Source: Olsenella sp. kh2p3
GTDB lineage: Bacteria > Actinomycetota > Coriobacteriia > Coriobacteriales > Atopobiaceae
NCBI GenBank assembly: GCA_900119625.1
Contig: FPKD01000002.1
Coordinates: 1-64,000 of the forward strand
DNA: 64,000 bases
Direction: 5' to 3'
The translations under genes were made by a program, and so were the position numbers. The stretch's first letter is position 1; every line of letters begins with the position of its first letter. Shown piece after piece: positions 27,450-36,689 of this stretch. The notes beneath the pieces were generated by a model. It saw only the letters and a program-made list of their open reading frames with translations. It ran no database searches and was not told the DNA's origin.

Positions 27450-28718
27450 GTGAGAGTGGAATCGAAGAAGGACTACTACGAGGTCCTTGGCGTGCCTCGT
27501 GACGCGGACGCAAAGACGATAAAGCGGGCGTTTCTCAAGAAGGCACGGGTGCTCCATCCCGACGTTTCGGACGACCCCAACGCAGAGGAGAAGTTCAAGG
27601 AGGTCAACCAGGCTTACTCCGTTCTCTCCGACGAGCGCAAGCGCGCAAACTACGACCGCTATGGCGATGAGAACGGCCCCGCAGGCTTTGGCTCCGACTA
27701 CGTCGATATGTCCGATATCTTCAACGGCTCGGGCTTTGGCATCGATGACATCTTCGACTCGTTCTTCGGTGGCGGCGCCTCTGGCAGTGCTGGCGGGCGT
27801 GCTGCTCGCACGCGCGGTCGTGACATGGGCATCCGCCTTACGGTCACCCTCGCCGAGGCTGCAGCTGGCGTCACCAAGACGCTCGCCTACGATCGCCTTG
27901 CCCCCTGCGATGACTGTGGCGGCACCGGCGTCGCCGAGGGTGGCCATGAGCGCACCTGTGACCGCTGCCACGGCACCGGCCGCGTCATCGAGGTCCAGCG
28001 CACCATCTTTGGCCAGATGCAGACCCAGACAACCTGCCCCGTGTGCCACGGATCAGGCAAGGTTGTCGACAAACCCTGCGAGACCTGCGAGGGCCAGGGT
28101 CGCACCCCCTCGCGTGAGACCGTCGAGGTCAAGGTGCCTGCCGGCGTCCACTCGGGTCAGACCATCCGCATAGCCGGCAAGGGCGAGGCGGGCGTGCGCG
28201 GCGATACCTCTGGTGACCTCGTTGTGAGCATCGAGGTCGCGCAGGACGAGCGCTTCGAGCGCCAGGGCGACGACCTCTACACCACCGTGCGCGTGGACGC
28301 GCTCCAGGCAATCGTGGGCACCACAGTGACGGTCGACGGCATCATGAGGGGCGAGCGCGTTAAGGTCGAGATTCCCGCGGGCTGCCAGTACGGCCAGCAG
28401 ATCAAGGTGGAGCGCCGCGGTATGCCGCGCCAGGGCATGATCTCTCGCGGCAGCCTGATTGCCGTGGTGCAGGTGGTTGTCCCTACCGACCTCGACAAGC
28501 GCCAGCTGCTCGACATCGCAGGCATTGTCGCGGAGCGCACGCTTGGCGAGGAGGGCAACGCCTCCGAGGGCGAGACGCTCGCCGACGAGGAGGGCGACTC
28601 TCCCGCCAGGGACGAGGAAGCCGAGCACCTTGCCGGCGAGCGCTGGACCGCACCCAAGAACCCCTTCAAGGACGCCAAGCGCAAGTCGCGCTCCCGCGGC
28701 AGGGGCGGTCGCAGGTGA
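27450..28718 (+). CDS. dnaJ: Chaperone protein DnaJ
   Basis: About 422 residues; GTG 27450 or GTG 27456 are both plausible after GGGAG (27441-27445). J domain with LHPDVSDD, glycine-rich linker with DDIFDSFFGGG, and zinc repeats CDDCGGTG, CDRCHGTG, CPVCHGSG and CETCEGQG. Both substrate-binding C-terminal domains are full length (KVPAGVHSGQTIRI, RRGMPRQG). The last 60 residues are an acidic then basic low-complexity tail not found in E. coli DnaJ. It stimulates DnaK ATPase. It lies 139 bases after the membrane paralog and overlaps mtaB by four bases (GTGA). No CIRCE-type element is seen upstream. Confidence 0.94.
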   Translation: MRVESKKDYYEVLGVPRDADAKTIKRAFLKKARVLHPDVSDDPNAEEKFKEVNQAYSVLSDERKRANYDRYGDENGPAGFGSDYVDMSDIFNGSGFGIDDIFDSFFGGGASGSAGGRAARTRGRDMGIRLTVTLAEAAAGVTKTLAYDRLAPCDDCGGTGVAEGGHERTCDRCHGTGRVIEVQRTIFGQMQTQTTCPVCHGSGKVVDKPCETCEGQGRTPSRETVEVKVPAGVHSGQTIRIAGKGEAGVRGDTSGDLVVSIEVAQDERFERQGDDLYTTVRVDALQAIVGTTVTVDGIMRGERVKVEIPAGCQYGQQIKVERRGMPRQGMISRGSLIAVVQVVVPTDLDKRQLLDIAGIVAERTLGEEGNASEGETLADEEGDSPARDEEAEHLAGERWTAPKNPFKDAKRKSRSRGRGGRR

Positions 28719-30100
28719 GCGCCGGGCCCTCTCACTCCGTGCGGCGTGGAGCTGCGGGCGCTGCCGGTGAGCAGAGCGCCCACGCTGGCCTCCCCTCCGT
28801 TGCCTACGTGAACCTTGGCTGCCGCGTCAATCGCGTCGAGACGGACCTCATTGCCGACGAGCTTACCCGCGCCGGCCTTGCGGTCTCGCCCGAGGAAGAG
28901 GCCCAGGCGGTGGTCATCAACACCTGTGCCGTGACGGCTGAGGCCGAGGCAAAGGCTAGGAAGGCCGTGCGCCATGCAGCGTCATTGCCCCAGGCCCCGC
29001 TCGTGGTGGCCACCGGATGCGTGGCAAACCTCTTTGCCGACGAGCTTTCCGCCCTTGCGCCCAACGTGACGGTCGAGCGGGACAAGTCGCGCGTGCCCGC
29101 CACGGTCCTCGAGGGGCTGGGTGCAGGAGCGCTGGCGGTGGGGGATGATGGCGAGCTTCTCGGCGGCGCCTCGGCATCGTCGGCCTCAACCCCCACGCCC
29201 ACTGGTCGCACGCGTCCCGGCATCAAGATCCAAGACGGCTGCGACAACCGCTGCACCTACTGCATCGTGTGGAAGGCGAGAGGGGCTTCTCGCTCCGTGG
29301 ACGCCGCTCGAGTGCGCGAGCTTGTGCTCCGCTCGCTCGAGCGCAAAGCCAGCGAGGTCGTGCTCACGGGCATCAACCTGGGCGTATATCGCTCCCAGCT
29401 GCCAGATGGCCGTGAGGTTGGGCTTCCCGGGCTTCTCGCCTGGCTGCTTGAGACCACGCCTGTGGGCCGCATAAGGCTCTCTTCCATCGAGCCGCCCGAC
29501 GTCACCGACGAGCTCCTCTCGACTATGGCAGCATCCAGCGGCCGCATTGCGCCCTTCCTGCACATCTGCCTGCAGTCTGGCTGTGATGCAACGCTTGGGC
29601 GCATGGCGCGCGCCTATGACACTGCTTTCTTCCGCTCCGCCGTCGAGCGCGCCCACGAGCTTCTGCCCCAGGCGTCCCTGGGGACAGACCTCATCGTGGG
29701 ATTCCCGGGCGAGACGGACGAGGAGTTTGAGCAGTCGCTCACGTTCTGCCGCGAGATGGGCTTCTCGCGCATGCACGTCTTTAGGTACTCCAAGCGCCCG
29801 GGTACGCCGGCCGCCACCGAAGAAGGCCAGGTAGACCCCCATGTGATGGCCGAGAGAAGCGCCCGTGCCCGCGAGCTTGCCCATGAGCTGCGCGCACAGG
29901 AGGCTGCTCGTCTTGTTGGCATGGAAGACCTCGTCTGCGTGCAGGCGCCGTTCCGCGGAGTCTCCGGTGGGCTCTTCGATGTCACGCTAGATGCCGAGGC
30001 TCCCATTGATGCCATCGTCCCCGTGCGCCTAACGGGTGTCTCGCCTGACGGGACCACCCTTCTGGGCCATGTGTGCTCGCAGGAGGAACGCACCCTGTGA
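28715..30100 (+). CDS. mtaB: MtaB-type tRNA (t6A37) methylthiotransferase
   Basis: 461 residues. Radical SAM methylthiotransferase of the MiaB/RimO/MtaB group. The N-terminal domain has YVNLGCRVNRVETD, INTCAVT and TGCVAN, providing the auxiliary-cluster cysteines. The radical SAM motif is DGCDNRCTYCIVWKARG, where family members usually read CIIPxARG, so this VWK variant is unusual. GFPGETDEEF and a C-terminal TRAM-like part are present. The NLGCRVN start groups it with MtaB, which adds a methylthio group to t6A37. GTG start overlapping dnaJ. Confidence 0.88.
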   Translation: MSAGPSHSVRRGAAGAAGEQSAHAGLPSVAYVNLGCRVNRVETDLIADELTRAGLAVSPEEEAQAVVINTCAVTAEAEAKARKAVRHAASLPQAPLVVATGCVANLFADELSALAPNVTVERDKSRVPATVLEGLGAGALAVGDDGELLGGASASSASTPTPTGRTRPGIKIQDGCDNRCTYCIVWKARGASRSVDAARVRELVLRSLERKASEVVLTGINLGVYRSQLPDGREVGLPGLLAWLLETTPVGRIRLSSIEPPDVTDELLSTMAASSGRIAPFLHICLQSGCDATLGRMARAYDTAFFRSAVERAHELLPQASLGTDLIVGFPGETDEEFEQSLTFCREMGFSRMHVFRYSKRPGTPAATEEGQVDPHVMAERSARARELAHELRAQEAARLVGMEDLVCVQAPFRGVSGGLFDVTLDAEAPIDAIVPVRLTGVSPDGTTLLGHVCSQEERTL

Positions 30101-30211
30101 CGTGCCCCGAGCCATCCGTTTGGCTATGATTGGTTTCTGCGGCCGCGCACCCTAGCGCTGCGTGCCGCGCTTGACTGTCTGCACGTTCGCCTGCGTCTAG
30201 CCCGGAGGAGC

Positions 30212-31210
30212 ATGGAACCCACCCGCGTCCGCCTCACGATACCCGATACTGTTGACCCCACGGCCCTCATGGGCCCGGCCGACAGCCATCTGCGCCGCAT
30301 CGAGAGCGCGTTTGACGACGCCATGGTCGTGGTGCGCGGCAACCAGGTGCTCATTGTTGGCCCGGCAGATCAGGTCGAGCAGGTAACCTCCGTCTTCTCG
30401 CAGCTCATCAAGGCAGTCGAGGGAGGGGAGATCCCCACCTCCGATGAGGTCGACATCCTTCTTGGTCAGGTAACGCACGGCGTGCGCCACGACCGCGGGC
30501 ATGCAGGCGACGTCATTCTCAGCCATCATGGGCGCCCCGTGCGGCCAAAGACCGCAGGGCAGCGTCGTTACGTGGAGGCCATACGTTCGAACTCCATCAC
30601 CTTTGGCGTGGGGCCGGCCGGCACGGGCAAGACCTACCTGGCCATGGCAATGGCGGTTGCTGCCCTCAAGCGCCACGAGGTGAGTCGCATCGTGCTCACA
30701 AGACCTGTTGTTGAGGCGGGGGAGTCTCTGGGCTTTCTCCCTGGCACGCTCGAGGAGAAGCTCGACCCCTACGTGCGGCCGCTCTACGACGCCCTTCTCG
30801 ACATGGCAGACGCCGAGAAGGTCGCCACCTACATGGAGCAGGGCACCATCGAGATCGCTCCTCTCGCCTTTATGCGCGGGCGCACGTTTAGCGACGCCTT
30901 CGTAATCCTGGACGAGGCGCAGAACACCACACCCCAGCAGATGAAGATGTTCCTCACCCGCATGGGCTTCTCGTCCAAGTTCGTGGTCACGGGCGACGCC
31001 ACGCAGCGCGACCTGGTGGGCCCGGGCGGTCTTGACCAGGCGCGCGAGGTACTCGCGGGGATCGACGGTATCGAGTTTGTGGACCTCGATCGCAATGACA
31101 TAGTGAGAAACGCCCTGGTAGCCCGCATTGTGGACGCATACGACCGCGCAGCGGCCGAGCGTGGTACAAAGGCGGCTGGAAAGGGGGCCAACCATGGCAA
31201 ACGAGTATGA
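30212..31210 (+). CDS. phoH: PhoH-family ATPase (PhoH/YbeZ)
   Basis: 332 residues. An N-terminal KH-like segment of about 110 residues precedes the ATPase core. The core has Walker A GVGPAGTGKTYLA near residue 133, LTRPVVEAGESLGFLPG, Walker B AFVILDEAQNTTPQQMKMFLTR and VTGDATQRDL. It is coupled in many bacteria to ybeY, as here, and is thought to act in rRNA maturation or RNA turnover. ATG after CGGAGGAGC. The 111 bases before it contain no gene. Confidence 0.94.
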   Translation: MEPTRVRLTIPDTVDPTALMGPADSHLRRIESAFDDAMVVVRGNQVLIVGPADQVEQVTSVFSQLIKAVEGGEIPTSDEVDILLGQVTHGVRHDRGHAGDVILSHHGRPVRPKTAGQRRYVEAIRSNSITFGVGPAGTGKTYLAMAMAVAALKRHEVSRIVLTRPVVEAGESLGFLPGTLEEKLDPYVRPLYDALLDMADAEKVATYMEQGTIEIAPLAFMRGRTFSDAFVILDEAQNTTPQQMKMFLTRMGFSSKFVVTGDATQRDLVGPGGLDQAREVLAGIDGIEFVDLDRNDIVRNALVARIVDAYDRAAAERGTKAAGKGANHGKRV

Positions 31211-31703
31211 CATCACTGCTGAGGAGGGCATGGACGCGCCCATTAGCGAGGACGAGATTCGCTCCGACCTCGACCGCGTGCTTGCGGAGGAAGGCGTAGA
31301 CCGCGACTGCCTGGTCTCCGTCTCCATCGTGGGCGATGAGCGCATCCGCGAGCTCAATGTCGAGTGGCGCGGGCGTGACGTGGCAACCGACGTCATCTCG
31401 CTTGAGTGCGAGCGCCCGGATGACCCGGACCTTGCTCCCGGCGAGCCCTGCGAGCTCGGCGACATCGTCCTTGCCCCAGACTACATTGCTCGTCAGGCAA
31501 CGCGCTTTGGAACTACGGCGGCAGACGAGTTCCGCCTGCTTCTTGTGCACGGAACCCTGCACCTTCTTGGCTACGACCACCTTGAGGACGATGAGGCTGA
31601 GGTCATGGAGGCGCGCGAAGATGCCCTTCTCGCCCTGCTCCCGCATGACGGCACCACGCGACCCGTCACGCTCACCAGGCACCGCGAGGGGGTAGACGAG
31701 TGA
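31194..31703 (+). CDS. ybeY: Endoribonuclease YbeY (16S rRNA maturation)
   Basis: 169 residues from ATG 31194, overlapping phoH. The zinc motif HGTLHLLGYDH (H-x3-H-x5-H) is intact, as are NVEWRGRDVATDVISLE and LGDIVLAPDYIARQA. YbeY processes the 16S rRNA 3' end and takes part in 70S quality control. The stop overlaps the dgkA GTG start. Confidence 0.96.
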   Translation: MANEYDITAEEGMDAPISEDEIRSDLDRVLAEEGVDRDCLVSVSIVGDERIRELNVEWRGRDVATDVISLECERPDDPDLAPGEPCELGDIVLAPDYIARQATRFGTTAADEFRLLLVHGTLHLLGYDHLEDDEAEVMEAREDALLALLPHDGTTRPVTLTRHREGVDE

Positions 31704-32074
31704 TTCCCGGGTCGAACAACGACCATCCGTCGTTTCGCAAGAGCTTCCTCTTCGCCATCCAGGGCTTCAGGACGGCGGTGCGCACCGAGCGAAACATCAA
31801 GGTGATGATCGGCGGTGGCATCGGCGCCATCGTGGCTGGCTTTTTGGTTGGTCTCGACCCCCTGAGCTGGGCGATTGTGCTTGTGTGCTGCGGGGTGGTT
31901 ATCTCGGCGGAGCTTCTCAACACGGCGGTCGAGACCGTGGTCGACCTGGTGTCTCCCGAGTTCCACCCGCTTGCCGGCCGCGCCAAAGACATTGCAGCAG
32001 CTGCGGTCTGGATACTCTCGGTGCTCGTGGCTGCGGTGGGCATCATCGTCTTTGCAAACGCAATCTTTTTCTAG
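31700..32074 (+). CDS. dgkA: Diacylglycerol kinase / undecaprenol kinase (DgkA family)
   Basis: 124 residues, three membrane helices, GTG start. The family motif AELLNTAVETVVDL is present near the middle, preceded by FLFAIQGFRTAVRTERN. In Gram-positive bacteria this enzyme usually phosphorylates undecaprenol rather than diacylglycerol, so a role in the cell-wall lipid carrier cycle is more likely. Placed between ybeY and era, the usual order. Confidence 0.93.
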   Translation: MIPGSNNDHPSFRKSFLFAIQGFRTAVRTERNIKVMIGGGIGAIVAGFLVGLDPLSWAIVLVCCGVVISAELLNTAVETVVDLVSPEFHPLAGRAKDIAAAAVWILSVLVAAVGIIVFANAIFF

Positions 32075-32107
32075 AATGAGACAAATAGAAACTCCCTTTG
32101 TCTCATT
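32075..32107. repeat. Hairpin repeat, copy 3 (degenerate)
   Basis: AATGAGACAAA (32075-32085) pairs with TTTGTCTCATT (32097-32107). The right arm keeps TCCCTTTGTCTCA while the left arm has lost the AGGGA part, so the loop is 11 bases. It starts one base after the dgkA stop and ends just before the era ribosome site. Confidence 0.75.
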
Positions 32108-32119
32108 GAGGAGCAGCAC

Positions 32120-33040
32120 GTGGAAAACAACAACGACAGCAACACGCCTTTCAGGAGCGGCTTCGTGGCACTTGTCGGCAGGCCCAACGTGGGCAAGTCG
32201 ACACTGGTCAACGCCTGCATGGGCGAGAAGGTCGCCATCACGAGCCCCGTGGCGCAGACCACGCGCAAGCGTCTTCGCGCCGTGGTGAACACGCCCAACT
32301 CGCAGCTCGTTATCATCGACACGCCGGGTCTCCACAAGCCCCAGGACAGCCTTGGCAAGGAGCTCAACCAGGCTGCCCTGGCCGAGCTCGCCGATGCGGA
32401 CGTGGTCGCCTTTCTCGTCGACGCGACCAAGCCGGTGGGCACGGGCGATGCCTGGGTGGCGCGCCACGTCGACGGCTCCGAGGCAGACTTCAAGCTCCTG
32501 GTGATCACCAAGGCCGACAAGGCGACGCCCGAGCAGGTCACCTCGCAGCTTGCTGCCGCCCGCGAGCTTGCGCACTTCGACGACGAGCTGGTCATCTCTG
32601 CGCGCGAGGGCTTCAACGTGGACGCATTCGTCAAGCTCGTCTCGTCGCATCTGCCCGAGGGCCCCAAGTGGTTCCCGGATGACATGGACACCGACGCCAC
32701 GCCAGAGGACCTCGTGGCGGAGTTCGTGCGCGAGAAGCTCTTCCTCAACCTTCGCCAGGAGGTGCCGCACTCGATTGGCGTTATCTGCGACGACATCGAG
32801 TACGCCAAGGACGGCCACGCCTCCGTCACGGCGACGGTGCTCGTCGAGCGCGAGGGCCAGAAGGGCATCGTGGTGGGCAAGGGCGGCTCCATGATCAAGC
32901 TCGTGGGCACCGAGGCGCGCCGCGACATCGAGCGCCTGCTTGGCTGCAAGGTCTACCTGGATCTCTCCGTGCGCGTCCAGCCCCAGTGGCGCCGTGATGC
33001 CAACGAGATCCGCCGCCTTGGCTACAGCGCCGAGGACTAG
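32120..33040 (+). CDS. era: GTPase Era
   Basis: 306 residues, GTG start after TGAGGAG. G1 LVGRPNVGKSTL, G2 region TTRKR, G3 IIDTPGLH, G4 TKAD and G5 ISA are present. They are followed by the C-terminal KH domain with GIVVGKGGSMIKLVGTEARRDIERLLG. It binds the 16S rRNA 3' end during 30S maturation, functionally close to YbeY, which is encoded nearby. Length and motifs are normal. Confidence 0.97.
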   Translation: MENNNDSNTPFRSGFVALVGRPNVGKSTLVNACMGEKVAITSPVAQTTRKRLRAVVNTPNSQLVIIDTPGLHKPQDSLGKELNQAALAELADADVVAFLVDATKPVGTGDAWVARHVDGSEADFKLLVITKADKATPEQVTSQLAAARELAHFDDELVISAREGFNVDAFVKLVSSHLPEGPKWFPDDMDTDATPEDLVAEFVREKLFLNLRQEVPHSIGVICDDIEYAKDGHASVTATVLVEREGQKGIVVGKGGSMIKLVGTEARRDIERLLGCKVYLDLSVRVQPQWRRDANEIRRLGYSAED

Positions 33041-33055
33041 GGGAGCAGGCCACCC

Positions 33056-33805
33056 ATGCCCGGCCGGCGTACCCACCGCACGCGCGGCATTGTGCTCGAC
33101 CACGTAAAGCTGGGCGAGCAAGATCTCATCGTGACGCTGCTCACGGCCGATGGCGCCCGGGCGCGGGCCGTCGCCAAGGGTGCCCGCAAGCCCGGCGGTC
33201 GTCTGGCGGCGCGTGTGGAGCTCTTCTCCGAGACGGACCTCCTTCTGGCCTCGGGGAGAAACCTCGACATCGTCTCCGAGGCAACCCTTGTGGACCCGCA
33301 CGAGCGGCTGCGCGGGGACCTGGAGCGTGTGAGCGCCGCCTCGGCCGCCTGTGAGGTGGCGCGCCTCACCTCTTTCGAGGACGCTGAGGACCCCTTCGTC
33401 TATCCGCTACTGTCTCGAGCGCTTAGGGCGTTGGAAGAGGCGGCTGACCAGGCGCACCTCGACCTCTCCGTTGCCGCTTACGTGTTTAAGGTGCTGGCGC
33501 ATGAAGGCTGGCGGCCAGAGCTTGACCATTGCATTGCCTGTGGGGACCCATCCCCGCTGTGGTTCTCCGCAGCGGCCGGTGGCGCCCTCTGCGAGAGCTG
33601 CGCACGCGAGGTCCCAGGGGCAGAGCCCGTCTCGCCGTCTCAGCTTGCCTGGATGCGCGCGCTTATCGGCTTGACCTTTGACCAGCTCCTTGCCGCAGAC
33701 GTTAGCGCCGAGTGCGCGCTTTGGCTTGTGGGGTGTGCCCACATGTGGGCGGCCACACACCTTGACGCACGTCTAAAAGCGTTTGAGTTCATGCTTGCTC
33801 TGTAA
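33056..33805 (+). CDS. recO: DNA repair protein RecO
   Basis: 249 residues. N-terminal OB fold (GIVLDHVKLGEQDLIVTLLT), helical C-terminal domain and a zinc site CIACG...CESC. It loads RecA onto SSB-coated DNA with RecR. Last gene of the phoH-ybeY-dgkA-era-recO cluster. Confidence 0.94.
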   Translation: MPGRRTHRTRGIVLDHVKLGEQDLIVTLLTADGARARAVAKGARKPGGRLAARVELFSETDLLLASGRNLDIVSEATLVDPHERLRGDLERVSAASAACEVARLTSFEDAEDPFVYPLLSRALRALEEAADQAHLDLSVAAYVFKVLAHEGWRPELDHCIACGDPSPLWFSAAAGGALCESCAREVPGAEPVSPSQLAWMRALIGLTFDQLLAADVSAECALWLVGCAHMWAATHLDARLKAFEFMLAL

Positions 33806-33928
33806 GGAACAAGGACGATGCTGCCACTCACGTCATCAACGCGATTGTTGAGAAATTATGCAGGTTTGAGTGCTTATACTTTCGTTCAGCTCGATGTCTG
33901 GCCATTTGTGACCCCGGAGGTAGCCCCA

Positions 33929-36526
33929 ATGAGATCTGCGGCGAGATGCAAGAACGCGCTACTTGTCTTTGCAGTCATCTTGACCTGTGTGCTTGCGGTT
34001 CCTTCCATGGCGCTTGCAGCTGATTCTGTAGACGCGTCGGGAAAAGAGGCTTCGGTATCCGAAAGCGCTGATGCGACCAAGCCTATATGGGAGTTCTCCG
34101 GCGTCGAGCTCTCCTCCTCCAGCGTCACCTCCGGCGAGGCCGTGACGGTCACCCCGCAGGTCACCGGCGACCTCGGCGGCGCCGAGTACAACTACGTGTG
34201 GTCCTACGGGGGCGGCTGGGACCTCTGGGGCTCCACCGTCAGGGACACCGGGAGGGGCACCAATGAGGCCACGGGGACGCTGACGCTGACCAAGCCGGGC
34301 GCCTACACGGTCTACGTGGACGTGACCGACCGCGCGGGCGAGAAGAGGACGATGTCCGCGACGCTCGAGGTGGCCCCGCCCGAGTGGTCCTTCACCGGCG
34401 TGAGCCTCTCGGCCTCCAGCGTGACCTCCGGCGAGGCCGTCACCGTGACACCCGTCACCTCGGGCGACCTCGGCGGCGCCGAGTACAACTACGTCTGGCA
34501 GCGGGACGGCTCCTGGGCGGAGGGCGAGTGGGGCTCCACCGTGCTCTCGGGCGGCTCCGGCACGCCCGACTCCTCCGCGACCCTCTCCTCCGAGGTCTCC
34601 CGCCCCGGCACCTACACGATCTACGTCGACGTCACCGACCGCTCGGGCCAGAAGCGCACCATGTCCGCCGACTTCGAGGTGGCCTCGCCCGAGTGGTCGT
34701 TCTCCGGCGTCGAGCTCTCCTCCTCCAGCGTCACCTCCGGCGAGCCCGTGACGGTCACCCCGCTGGTGACCGGCGACCTCGGGGGCGCCACGTACAACTA
34801 CGTGTGGCAGCGCAACGGCTCCTGGGCGGAGGGCGAGTGGGGCTCCACCGTGCTCTCCGAGGGCTCCGGCACGCCCGACTCCTCCGCGACCCTCGCCTCC
34901 GAGGTCTCCCGCGCCGGCTCCTACACCGTGTACGTCGACGTGACCGACCGTGCTGGCGAGAAGCGTACCATGTCCGCGACGCTCGAGGTCGCCTCGCCCG
35001 AGTGGTCCTTCACCGGCGTAGAGGTCTCCTCCCCGCGCGCCAGGGTCGACGAGCCCGTGACGGTGACGCCCGTCACCTCCGGCGACCTCGACGGCGCCGA
35101 GTACAACTACGTGTGGTCCTACGGGGGAGGCTGGGACCTCTGGGGCTCCACGGTGAAGGACGAGGGCAAGCCGACCGCAGACGCCACCGGCACCCTCTCC
35201 TTCTACCGCCCCGGCCGCTACGTGGTCTACGTGGACGTCACCGACCGCTCCGGGCAGAAGCGCACCATGTCCTCCGAGGTCGAGGCCTACGACGACTCCT
35301 GGTCGCTCGACGGCGTCACCGCCACGCCGGCGGAGGTCGTGGCCGGCGACGAGGTCACCTGCGCGCCGGTTGTCTCCGGCGACGCCTCCGGCCTCAGGTA
35401 CAACTACGTCTGGCAGCGCGACGGCTCCTGGGCCGAGGGCGACTGGGGCTCCACGGAGCTCGACGAGGGCTCCGACACGGACGAGGCCTCCCACAAGGGG
35501 GCCCTCGGGACGCCCGGCCGCTACACCCTCTACGTGGACGCCGTCTCCGCGCGCGGCGAGAGGCGCACCGCCTCGGCGCAGGTCGTGGCCTGGGGCGTGA
35601 CGGGGGTCTCCGCCTCCGGCTCCGCCGCCTCCGGCTGGACGGCCTCGACCGACCTCTTCGAGGGCCACGAGGTCCCCGGCGCGCTCTACCGCTTCCGCTG
35701 GGCCTCCGCCGACGGCTCCGCCTCCGGCACGCTTCAGGATTGGTCGAGCACGACTTCGGTGAGCTTCTCGCGTGACACCCTCAACTCCAGCTCTACGGCC
35801 TATGAGGTCTACCTTGACGTGAAGTATCCCAACGGCACGCAGCCGAGCTTCTCTGCCGATGTCCACAAGTCTGGCTGGTTCACCTCTGGTGGATCCTGGC
35901 ATTATGCGTATGACTCCGGTGCCGAAGCAACCGGTTGGGCAAGCATCAACGGTTCCTGGTACTACTTCAATGGCTACGGCGCCATGCAGACGGGCTGGCT
36001 CAACTGGGGTGGGAAGTCGTACTACCTCGACCCATCAACCGGGAAGATGGCAACCGGGTTTGCTGCTGGGAGTTACTTTGACCCGGATGGCGCTTGGCTG
36101 TGCTACTCCTGGGAAGCCAGTTCTGCCGTGAATATTGCCAGGTCCGTGGGCAGCCCAACTAACTACCTTCTCCTCATTGACAACTCGAACTGCACGACAT
36201 GGGTCTTCAAGTGGGTCAACGGCGATTGGTGCGCCATCTACAAGTGGGTTTGCTCGCCCGGAAAGGCATCGACGCCTACGGTCCGCGGCACCTACTACAT
36301 TGGTTCTCGCGGCTATAGCTTTGGACAAGGCTTCACCTGCTACTACTGGACCCAGTTCTATGGAAACTACCTGTTCCACTCCGTTCTGTACTATGAGGGC
36401 TCTCGTACGGTGATGGATGGAACGCTTGGTGTCCCGGCCTCGCATGGCTGCGTCCGTCTCGACATCAACAACGCGTACTGGATTAACCAGAACATTCCCT
36501 CGGGGACCAGGGTCTATAGCTACTAG
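33929..36526 (+). CDS. Exported L,D-transpeptidase (YkuD) with tandem NYVW/WGSTV domains
   Basis: 865 residues from ATG 33929 after CGGAGG; an earlier frame start at 33818 is unlikely. Signal peptide at residues 1-31 (ending SMALAA). Five tandem domains of 97-103 residues start at W codons 34088, 34385, 34694, 35003 and 35300, and a degenerate sixth starts at 35591. Each has a V/A-SSS-V-SGE start, NYVW, WGST and YVDVTDR. Next comes a cell-wall-binding-like section of aromatic glycine repeats (GWASINGSWYYFNGYG). The C-terminal YkuD domain has catalytic SHGCVRL. It should crosslink peptidoglycan or attach proteins to it outside the cell. The repeat DNA is visibly GC-richer than the 3' part and nearly identical between units, suggesting recent duplication or transfer. 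Confidence 0.92.
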   Translation: MRSAARCKNALLVFAVILTCVLAVPSMALAADSVDASGKEASVSESADATKPIWEFSGVELSSSSVTSGEAVTVTPQVTGDLGGAEYNYVWSYGGGWDLWGSTVRDTGRGTNEATGTLTLTKPGAYTVYVDVTDRAGEKRTMSATLEVAPPEWSFTGVSLSASSVTSGEAVTVTPVTSGDLGGAEYNYVWQRDGSWAEGEWGSTVLSGGSGTPDSSATLSSEVSRPGTYTIYVDVTDRSGQKRTMSADFEVASPEWSFSGVELSSSSVTSGEPVTVTPLVTGDLGGATYNYVWQRNGSWAEGEWGSTVLSEGSGTPDSSATLASEVSRAGSYTVYVDVTDRAGEKRTMSATLEVASPEWSFTGVEVSSPRARVDEPVTVTPVTSGDLDGAEYNYVWSYGGGWDLWGSTVKDEGKPTADATGTLSFYRPGRYVVYVDVTDRSGQKRTMSSEVEAYDDSWSLDGVTATPAEVVAGDEVTCAPVVSGDASGLRYNYVWQRDGSWAEGDWGSTELDEGSDTDEASHKGALGTPGRYTLYVDAVSARGERRTASAQVVAWGVTGVSASGSAASGWTASTDLFEGHEVPGALYRFRWASADGSASGTLQDWSSTTSVSFSRDTLNSSSTAYEVYLDVKYPNGTQPSFSADVHKSGWFTSGGSWHYAYDSGAEATGWASINGSWYYFNGYGAMQTGWLNWGGKSYYLDPSTGKMATGFAAGSYFDPDGAWLCYSWEASSAVNIARSVGSPTNYLLLIDNSNCTTWVFKWVNGDWCAIYKWVCSPGKASTPTVRGTYYIGSRGYSFGQGFTCYYWTQFYGNYLFHSVLYYEGSRTVMDGTLGVPASHGCVRLDINNAYWINQNIPSGTRVYSY
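34088..35866 (+). repeat. Tandem ~0.3-kb coding repeats in the L,D-transpeptidase gene
   Basis: Five units of 297, 309, 309, 297 and 291 bases plus a degenerate sixth. Two subtypes occur: GGGWDLWGSTV (units 1 and 4) and GSWAEGEWGSTV (units 2, 3 and 5). Units 1 and 3 share near-identical DNA at their starts (34094 and 34700 areas). Units 2 and 3 share long near-identical runs around the WGSTV codons. Confidence 0.9.
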
Positions 36527-36589
36527 TCGGTAGCTTCACGCACCTCGTATGCGGCGATTGTGTGGGCACGACCGCCGCTGCGAAGTGCG

Positions 36590-36598
36590 TGCTATCAT
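36590..36598 (+). promoter_or_regulatory. Candidate extended -10 for rpsO
   Basis: TGCTATCAT, an extended -10, lies about 90 bases upstream of rpsO. No clear -35. Confidence 0.35.
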
Positions 36599-36689
36599 AC
36601 CTAGGTCATTACCCCGCACCTAGCGGCCCGCCAACTGCCTGGCGACCGTCCCGGTCCGGGGCGTATCCAAAGAACGAAAGGGGTTCCAC

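Noticed and set aside
33959-35902. 647-codon open frame antisense to the L,D-transpeptidase repeats
   Set aside because: The repeat DNA creates periodic open antisense frames; the product is Gly/Val/His/Arg low complexity, while the sense frame has a signal peptide and catalytic motif.
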